DNA of 64,000 nt from Phanerochaete sordida (lineage: Eukaryota > Basidiomycota > Agaricomycetes > Polyporales > Phanerochaetaceae), in assembly GCA_019973155.2 (NCBI GenBank), contig BPQB01000028.1:350757-414756 (forward strand), given 5' to 3'. Positions 56,702 to 64,000 of this stretch are shown in pieces (positions within the stretch are counted from its first letter, which is position 1; each line of letters begins with the position of its first letter). The notes under the pieces are model-generated. The model ran no database searches. It was not told the DNA's origin and saw only the letters and a program-made list of their open reading frames with translations. Made by a program: the position numbers and the translations under genes.

Positions 56702-58614
56702 ATGACCTCCGATGAAACCCTGTATACCTGCAAGATCACCTTCATAAAGGTCGACAGCGTCCCTGTCGCGGACTTCAACGACATGTCCTGCGACCCGTAT
56801 CTCCAGGTGACCCTCACAGCCGACACCGACGCACAGAACTCCGAAGGCATCCCGCAGATCCTCACGTACCGCACGCACACCTGCCGGCGCACGCTGGACC
56901 CAGTGTTCAACGCGCACTGGGTCGTCTCGGGCATCCCAGCCTCGGGGTTCATGCTCTCCGTGAAGCTGCGAGACGAAGACCCAGGTAACTACGACGACGA
57001 CCTCGGCAAGAGCGTGCTGCACATGCCGAACCCGGACGAGGGCGCCCTCGCGGAGGGGTGGAAGTCGGGCGACAGGGAGTACAAGGTGCAGAAGCGCAAG
57101 GGCGCCATCATGCCCCGGCTCTTTACGTGCACCGCAAACGTGGTCACTGGAGGAAACATTGGACACCGTGTGCGCTTGTGGGTGCGCTGCGAGGTGATGG
57201 GCAAGGCGGAGAACCAGAAGGACAAGCGGATGTACACCGTCGGACCACGTACGCCCCATTCTACTCTTTCATACCGCTGACACCAACAACGCGGCGCCCT
57301 CTAGGCAAGTACGTCCGGCACTTCTCGCCGCTCATCGGCAAGTTCCTCGGCCAGTCCAACTCGCCCGACGGCGGCGACCGAAACACGCTCGTGAAGCCGA
57401 CCGCCTTCGTTGCGAACCGCCTGCAGCTCGCGGGGCCCGTGCCCGGCGTGCTGCGCCACCGCTACGTCGGCTTCGCGCCGTTCGTGAAGGCCATGTTCCG
57501 GCGCAGCGGCATCCGCGGGCTGCTCCTGCACCACACGCTGCACAAGCAGCACCTGTCCCTGTACAAGTGGGACAAGAACGTCGTCTGGGGCGTCATCGGC
57601 GACGGCGACGAGGACCCGCAGGGCGAGGAGAAGGACCGCGAGGGCGCAGGCGAGGGCGCGGTGGACGCGCGCGAGGCGCAGAAGGACGGTGCGCTCGACA
57701 GCGACTCGGTCGCGATGGCGCGCCAGTTCCTGCGCATGACCTCGTACGGCACGCAGGGGCGTATTTTCACGTACGTCATCATGCTCGACGGCGAGTGGAG
57801 GTTCACGGTGCGTGCGTGCGGCTGTGTGTTGCCCGTGCTGGTTCCTGACGCCCGCACGCAGGAAACCGGAGACCAGATGGCGATCGAGTTCCTCAGCAAG
57901 CATACCATGCACTCCGACGTCGCGGTCGAGATCGCGTACAGCGGCGAGTTCTTCGTGCGCCCTCTGCGGCGACGCCGCAACGCGACGAAGGACCCCGCGC
58001 CTGGCGAGCCTGAGCCCCCGCAAAACACGCATACGGACGACGCGCCCGCCAGCGGTGACCCGCATCGAAACAGCGCACAGCCGAACGACCAGCGCGACGC
58101 GCCCGCACCGGAGAACGCCCCCGAAGACGAGCACTCGCCCGACGCCGCGCCCTTCGACGACGCGCACCCGCCGGACGACCCGGCGCAGTACGAGCTCGTG
58201 ATCGACAACGACTCAGGCACGTACCGGCCGCGCGCAGACCTGCTGCCGGTGCTGCACGCGTACCTCGCGTCGCCGCGCAACCTCGGCGCGCTGGGCCGCG
58301 TCACGGCGCTGAACGCGTTCGACGCGCGCCTCAAGCGCTGGAAGGACGCGCGCAAGAAGGCGAAGGCCGGCGAGCGGCTCGTGCGCGCGGACACCGTGTC
58401 GAGTGCCGGGAGCGCGGGGAGTAGCGGGAGTAGCGGGAGTAGGGGCAGCAGTGTCAGTGGGGTGAGCGGCGCGGAGGGCGTGAAGACGGGGGATATGCGG
58501 GCGGTCGTGGAGGAGGACGCGAAGCGCGCGAGGGAGAACGACGACCAGGACACGCAGGCGAAGCGGGAGGAGGGGCAGGCGGACGACGAGAACGAGGAGC
58601 CTTCGAGCCATTGA
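56702..58614 (+). CDS. C2-domain protein
   Basis: Exons 56702-57248, 57305-57807 and 57862-58614 give 600 aa. Residues about 5-150 form a C2 domain (YTCKITFIKVDSVPVADFND, CDPYLQVTL, TCRRTLDPVFNAHWVVSG, LSVKLRDEDPGNYDDDLGKS). Acidic residues in the SCDPYL and LRDEDPGNYDDD loops could bind calcium, and C2 domains commonly bind membranes. A conserved fungal extension follows (KYVRHFSPLIGKFLGQ, LRHRYVGFAPFVKAMFRRSG, LLLHHTLHKQHLSLYKWD). Two low-complexity regions rich in Asp/Pro/Glu and Gly/Ser precede the C-terminus, with YRPRADLLPVLHAYLASP in between. Proteins of this layout occur widely in Ascomycota and Basidiomycota; their role is not established. Confidence 0.85.
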
Positions 58615-59774
58615 GCTTCCGCGCGACTCTGCCGGCCTTTGCTCTGCTCGGACATGCTTTCTGACGGTGCTATACTTATTATTATTCTTGATACCCACTG
58701 CTTGTTGTATGCTAGGTGTACATGTAATGTAATTTCTGGATTCGGCCGCGTTGACGTCTGAGAAGCCCGCCATTGACCCAATTAATGGCTACTCGACTGC
58801 TCGTCCCGCAAAGCGCGAAGCGGGACCCACACGAGCCCACCGAGAAGCCTGCGCCAGGCGTGCACCAATGGAGCGGCCGGCATTAATTGCCATGAACGCA
58901 GGTGCGAGGGTGCGCCCGACGCGACTTGTCCACCGCGCGTCGAGCACGTCGGCGCTCAGCGCCCTTCATCTCAAACCACGACGACCGCCCACCCTCGACT
59001 TCGCTCACGTCGCCGGACGCCCTCGCCACGCCATTTATACCGCTCGACGACGTCCTGCTCGCCATACACGCCGTCCTCTACGCCATCCACGCCTCCCTGC
59101 TCGCTGTCCACCCCCGCCAGCTCCTGCCTCTTCCCGCCGCCCTGCACCCCTCACGCACTCTCCGCCGTCGTTCTCGGCCCTCTCGGCGGCTAGCAAGACT
59201 GTCTCATGCCCAATGAACGCCCTCCGCGTGCTGCTGCACGTCATGGCGGCTTCTTCTCACTGTGCCGACCCGCGCCCTCGACGCCCTCGACGGCGCCTCG
59301 CACGTCGGTGTCCGCCAGCTCGGCACCCCTAGAGATGATGACACAGCGGCCGCGCGGGCGGTCAATGTGATGCGCCGTCGTTCATGGTGAGTCCTCGTTC
59401 TGGTCGCGCTAGCTCCTCACGCCGCTCCCGACTCACTGGCACCCGGCACCCCAGACCCCACTGCTCGCGCGTTCCGACCGACAAAATCACGCTCTTGCCG
59501 AAGACCAAGAAGCGTGCGGGCCGCGGTTCATGTGCTCATTTGGTGCGCCCGCCCTCGTTCCACTCTCCTCGCGCGCTGACCGTCTCTTTCTAGCGGCGCA
59601 GGCCGACCTCTCCCACAGGGTTTTGGCGGCGCCGAGCTGCTTTCTAGCCGAACTTGGTGGCTTTCCCGTCGGCTGGCGGGATTTCGGTGAGTTCAGCCTC
59701 TGTTTTGGCCGGCCGCGCGATCTGACCAGATTGAACCAGCCGCCGCCGCCGCCGAACGACTCCCAGGGCACACC
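58615..59774. other. Intergenic region
   Basis: 3' flank of the C2 gene, then GC-rich sequence without a recognisable gene. Confidence 0.45.
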
Positions 59775-61950
59775 TCAAGAGCGGCACCGCGGCAGCCGTG
59801 CTCGCGCACTCAACGCGGTGCAGCGCGATTCGTTCGCCGCCGAACGAAGGCCCAGCCGCGGACTACCCCAGCGGCGCGGTCTCTGCAACCCGCGTCAGCG
59901 CGACGACGACGATCAAGGCGCAGACTCACCAAGTGGCCGCCTGGCCGGCCTGAACTCTCGCCTGAGCGACTGAACGACGGCAGACACGCCCCGAGCAGCG
60001 CGTTGAACCGCCCGCGCGACGGCGAGCGTGAAGAACTCGCGGGCGCGAACTCTGCGGCGAGCCAGAGCCGCACGCGAGCGCCCTGCCCGGCCAGTCGGCA
60101 CAGGGCACGAAGCAGAGAGGCGGGCCGACGACTCACCGCGAGCGTCGCGCTCCGCGCCGCACACATAGGCAGGCACGCGGCCGACGCGTGCCGTAGGACG
60201 TGCACGGCCACGTTCTGCGATGTCCGTTCAAAGTCACTGCCCGCCCGCCGTCTGCGGGCGGCGCATCGGCAGGCACGCGGCTCTCGCGTGCCGTGGGGCG
60301 CGCCTGCTGGCGTCCTGCGATCTCAGACCGTGCACGCGGCCATGCCCCACCTAGCAGAGACAGAACGGCAGGCGCGCGGCCGTCGCGCGCCGTAGGGCGC
60401 GCTGGCCTGCGCCCTGCGACGTCAGAACATTCTTCGCCGCCGCGCACCACCTCTGCGCGGCGAACTGGCAGGCACGCGGCCGTCGCGTGCCGTGGGACGT
60501 GCCCGCTGGCGTCCTGCGATCTCAGAGTCTGCTCGCCTCGGTCCACGACTTGCGAGCGGGTGACGGCAGGCGCGCGGCCTTCGCGTGCCGTGGGACGCGC
60601 CGACCCGCGTCCTGCGATATCAGAGACACGCCGCGCCGCTGCTCGGCGCGCGAGGCGTAGAGCGCGACGGCGATGAGCGAGCGAAGCGGGTGGGCACGAC
60701 GGCGCCGACGGGTTGTGGCAGGCACGACGCGCGGCTGCGCGAGACTAGAAGGAGGCTCCATCAGTTCAGATGACAACGCAGAAAACAAGACGCGACGCGA
60801 GCGAGCGTACCGCGTTGCGCTACGCCGGCTGGTGGCGACGAAGGGCGGGAGAAGACGACTCACCCGAGATCCACGAGCCGCAGCGGCGCGGCGGCGGAGG
60901 CAGCCGAGACGCGAGCATCCTGCGAGCACTCGCGGCGGAGCGCAGAGCGAGCAAGGCCGCGGACGAACGCACGAGCGTGGCGGCGAACGCCGAACGACGA
61001 TGCCGGCTGTGAAGGCGGTCAGCAAGGGTCCGCGACGCCGCGCGAAGACTCACCAAAGACGAAGAGATTGGCGATGCCGCAGTGTCAACGCGAACGCCCG
61101 TGTCCGAGGGTTCGCCCGACGACATCGATGCGGCTGGCGAGAGCTGGCAAGCGGGTTCAGTCAGCAACGAGCAGCGCAGTAAGACGACCACGTACCAGGG
61201 CAGCGCGTTCGCGCCGCAACAAGGCGGGACCGCTGGTACCGCGACCGACGACGGCATCGCCGCGGTGCGCGTGTCTCGCGAGCTGGCGGGAAGGTCAGTA
61301 ACGAGCTGCACAGTCCGACGAGTACTCACCGAAGTACAGGCTGGCCGCGGTGCGGCAGGAAAGCGGCGACGAGCGATGGTCGTAGCCACGCTCCTCGACG
61401 ACATCGCCTCGGCCTGTGACAGCGGACGGCTATCGGCACGGTCAGCGGCGCGCCCCGCTACGCGAACGACGAAGAACTCACCTGGACCACACGACCATGC
61501 CGCTGCGGCGCGGTAAGAGATTGGTGACGGGCGGCGACCTGGGCCGCGCCGTGGTCGACCCAAGAGCCGACGCGGGCCAGAAACCAGCGGGCGGTGCGGG
61601 CGTCGGACGACGGACGGCGCGGAGAGCGGAAGGCCAGTCCACCTCGACGTGCGCGTCGACGGTGGACAGTCGCGATGCTAGTGTACATAGTACCGTGAGC
61701 ACGAGGTAGTACCATAATGAAAACACTCGGACTCACCTGATATGTTTGAGTGCGAGCCCGAGACATGCAGGCGAAATGGCCACAGGTGAGTAAGGGTATC
61801 GTAGAGGCACTAGACGAGAGTGAAGTCAGGAATCATGTCCGAAGGCAAGAACGGCTTGACTCACCGGGTCAACGACGAAGCACCGCGCCCGCGAGACCTA
61901 GTCAGGTACATCAGCACTCGATTAAGAGGTAGCAGCGGCGACTGACGTAC
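59775..61950 (-). other. Putative unrecognised spliced transcript (coding status unclear)
   Basis: On the minus strand ten intron-like elements occur in 2.1 kb: 61898-61950, 61810-61864, 61678-61736, 61414-61481, 61283-61329, 61144-61195, 61007-61053, 60745-60863, 60083-60136 and 59883-59929. All have GTGAGT or GTACGT donors and CAG/TAG acceptors, and most have a CTGAC-like branch site; most are 47-59 nt. Segments between them are 33, 73, 196, 84, 87, 90 and 143 nt, and 153 nt further down. Joined from 61897 they keep one open frame, rich in Arg, Ala and Ser, up to the repeat region, but the frame lacks an ATG and a TAG lies just upstream. The predicted peptides have no recognisable domain. 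It could be a noncoding spliced RNA, a fast-evolving gene or a decayed one. Confidence 0.35.
60168..60640. repeat. Five ~100-bp tandem repeats with a conserved hairpin
   Basis: Units start at about 60168, 60268, 60367, 60467 and 60565. Each begins with GGCAGGC and an 8-bp inverted repeat with a 5-nt loop, followed by a GTGGGACGTGCC-like block and CCTGCGAT(C/A)TCAGA. The stem is GGCACGCG/CGCGTGCC in units 1, 2 and 4, GGCGCGCG/CGCGCGCC in unit 3, and contains a G-T wobble in unit 5. The remaining part of each unit is diverged. Confidence 0.85.
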
Positions 61951-62821
61951 CTAGTAGAACCTCGAACGGCTCAGCCTTCTCCACAGTGGGCGCGTTATGG
62001 ACTTCGCGCGCGGCCGTACAGCAAATGGCATCCACGCGTTCCCGCGCTGCTGCTGCCGTGCGGGCCTCATTCCTGACGAGCTAGCCGGCCCTTCAGTTCG
62101 TTTCGTTTCGCTAGGGCGTGACGCGCGCACGAGGTACTCTACGACAGCAATGACACTAGCTGTAGTTTACATAGTAGAATCGATACAGGCCCGCTACACC
62201 GTGCCCAGCATTAATTCGACCACTCGCTCGCGTAGACTGACGGGCCCCGCGGACTTCGATGACGAACGTCCGCGCCGCCCGGACACAAGGTATGTCGGCT
62301 CTGTGTTGACGTGTCCGCTCGCGTCCGCGGCCCAGCGTTGGCGACGCTGACGTGAATCGCTGAAGGCGGTGGCAAAGCGGTCGGCCTGGTGCTGCTCGAA
62401 GTCCTGGTGCAGGCGCGGGCGGCGCGGCGGGCGGCGGCCGGTCGTCGGTAATGCTCCCGCGCACCTCCGCGCACGACGCGCGGGACGTTTGGCGAGCGCG
62501 TGCTCGACGGCCGCAGCAGCCGAAGAGGCTTGCGGCGCTGCTCACTGCCCGCTGCTTGCCGCGGAGCGACAGCTCGCGCTGAGGCGGCTACTTGCGCGAG
62601 CGGCCGTGGTTCTACGTCACACGACAAATGAGTAATTGAACGCGCGAGCAGTGTATGGACGTACCTTGCCGGGGCGGACAGTTAACCCTACGTTAGGGGA
62701 ACATGAATATCGAGTTAGTACCATTGTAGGCGACGAGAGTGTGGACGTACCGAGTTAACTACGCCGACTACCAAGTTAACTTGGTATTGGCGGCGATCGG
62801 TCGGTCTCGGACATCCCGGGG
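61951..62821. other. Region without a supported gene
   Basis: Open frames are GC-driven and lack domains. A short relative of the direct-repeat units to the right lies near 62765-62795 (CCAAGTTAACTTGG). Confidence 0.4.
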
Positions 62822-63140
62822 CTGATACGGGGGGCGCCGACGGCAACCTATGTGAATAGAGAGATTCGTTAGGGTATTGTAATACAACGGGATAGAGACT
62901 GAGGCTTACCTTAGGAGTATATTCAGATCAACTTGGCATTGGCGGTGGTGGCCGCGGTTCTTGCTTCTGCTGCTCGGGAACTGGCGGCGCTGGACTCAGG
63001 CGCCCCGTGGCTTATACGGATGCCGTCGACGGTAATCTACGTACATAGAGAGGTCCGTTAGAGTATTGTAATCGAATGAAATCGAGACCGAGGCTCGCCT
63101 TACTAGTATATTCAGATCAACTTGGCATTGGTCGTGGTGA
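62822..63140. repeat. Two ~125-bp direct repeats spaced ~190 bp, each with an intron-like core
   Basis: Unit A (about 62822-62946) and unit B (about 63011-63134) share a TAGAGAG, CGTTAG, GTATTGTAAT and GAGGCT series and the block TATTCAGATCAACTTGGCAT. On the minus strand each contains a canonical intron: 62848-62909 (GTAAGC to CATAG) and 63037-63103 (GTAAGG to CGTAG), both with a CTAAC branch. Confidence 0.75.
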
Positions 63141-63310
63141 CAGCCGGCTGCGATTAGACACGACGGCACCGGCAGAGACATACTGTGCGCGGCGCCGATG
63201 AACCTGCGGCAGCCGTCTGTCGAGATTGAGTATCGTTAGTACGGTCAAAGCGCGATGCGAACGGCTTGTCATGATGCCGATAGCACGCGGAGACCGTTCA
63301 CGCAGCCCGT

Positions 63311-64000
63311 TCAGCCGTAGTTGCAGATGTCGTCAGGGTCTAGCTGTCGAAACACAAGATCATAAGTCAGGGCAGCGCGCGATTTGGCGAGTGACATAAT
63401 AAACTTACTTTTCGCTCCTTCGGGCGAGAAGCCATGGTCATGCGGACGAAATAGGACAGAAGGGAGCGGTCGTTAGCCCGAAAGCAGCTCCGCAATAAAG
63501 GCACGACGCACCGGTCGAATCTGCCGCCGCCCCAGCATTCGTTGTGGCCGCTCGGTTGCGTCACGGTGTACCGAGCGCAGCGCGAGGCATAGCGTCTACT
63601 CGCGGTAGGCCAGTGTCCTGGTCCGTGACTCTGGGGAAGGGTAAGCAACCGGCGTGATGCATGATAAGCGAGGCGGACACACCTTTGTGCAGCGACCACC
63701 GGCAGCGTCGGCGTATCGCGGAAACGGTCAGTCCAAGCGTCGGCCGTTGCGGGCAGTGCACCCCGGTCGACGCGGATGGCGACACTCATGTGCGCATGGC
63801 ATCCGGGCGTCGGCACCAGGCGAGGGGTGGGTGACGGCTGCAAAGGGGCGCAAATAAGCACGGCGGCCCCGCGGGTCGTGATTAGCGATGGCGTGCTGCT
63901 TACCTGCACGCGAGAAATCCTGCTCGAGAGCCTGTAAAGCGAGTCAGCGATATTGCTACACCTTGTAATAAGATGTACTTACCCGCCTAAGTACCAATGA
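63311..64000 (-). CDS. 3' part of an unidentified spliced gene, runs off the window
   Basis: Minus-strand segments from the edge: 64000-63983, 63931-63904, 63837-63409 and 63343-63311. Introns 63932-63982 (GTAAGT, CTGAC branch, ACAG), 63838-63903 (GTAAGC to GCAG) and 63344-63408 (GTAAGT, CTGAC branch, ACAG) are all canonical, and the frame stays open throughout, ending LDPDDICNYG and a TGA. The 143-codon third segment includes RVDRGALPATADAWTDRF and CFRANDRSLLSYFVRMTM. I recognise no family. A possible extra intron at 63646-63697 (GTGTGT to CCCAG) would break the frame. The 5' end is missing. Confidence 0.35.

Noticed and set aside
60820..61563. Unspliced 247-codon minus-strand frame
   Set aside because: It reads straight through several canonical introns and is low-complexity; splicing signals are the stronger evidence.
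1..64000. CRISPR arrays, rRNA or tRNA genes, LTR retrotransposons and DNA transposases
   Set aside because: No regular spaced repeats of CRISPR type, no tRNA-like folds with a T-loop, no rRNA sequence and no reverse transcriptase, integrase or transposase motif were seen. A CRISPR array would also be unexpected in a fungus.

Overview
The window is nuclear DNA of a filamentous basidiomycete, most likely an Agaricomycete (Polyporales-like, although the order is a guess). The evidence is the many introns of about 45-70 nt with GTRNGT donors and CTGAC/CTAAC branch sites, the GC-rich codon use, and families typical of this group: two DUF6593 proteins, a basidiomycete-style F-box protein, a fungal luciferase-domain protein, BTB and Zn2Cys6 proteins. 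There is no operon structure; genes lie on both strands. I rebuilt exon structures by reading splice sites and checking that the phase is kept through every junction. Exons are listed in each entry.

Left part (1-14.4 kb), conserved genes: a BTB/POZ protein, a Cps1-like family 2 glycosyltransferase, the purine enzyme FGAM synthase (ADE6), the G-patch/R3H protein SQS1 and the ER SNARE USE1.

Accessory, duplication-rich part (14.4-27.1 kb): three tandem copies of an unrecognised 172-175 aa protein and a decayed fragment of a fourth; an NNCQ-motif protein and a kinase-like APH fragment, both 5'-truncated and facing each other; a broken F-box copy and its intact relative; and two intact FlaR-like P-loop NTPase genes forming the arms of a ~1 kb inverted repeat around a 6.6 kb loop. 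The loop also holds an MMtag/SR-rich protein and a DUF6593 protein. In both P-loop genes an 11-nt microexon encodes the core of the Walker A motif.

Middle part (27-49 kb): luciferase-domain protein, a 12-exon Zn2Cys6 transcription factor, a 4.6 kb stretch with no convincing gene, a small four-exon protein of unknown function, COG3 (Golgi tethering), a frameshifted gene relic, a PWWP protein, the Rab exchange factor SEC2 and a second DUF6593 protein. USE1, COG3 and SEC2 all act in membrane traffic but are far apart, so I read no cluster into this.

Right part (50-58.6 kb): two 2-oxoglutarate/Fe(II) oxygenases with identical lengths for all seven exons, separated by an unknown intronless gene and a HAD phosphatase, then a C2-domain protein.

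Right end (58.6-64 kb): a GC-rich region with no recognised protein. It has a run of ten intron-like elements on the minus strand, five ~100-bp tandem repeats each carrying a hairpin with a compensatory base-pair change, a pair of ~190-bp direct repeats, and the 3' part of an unidentified spliced gene running off the edge. This is the best candidate here for something undescribed.
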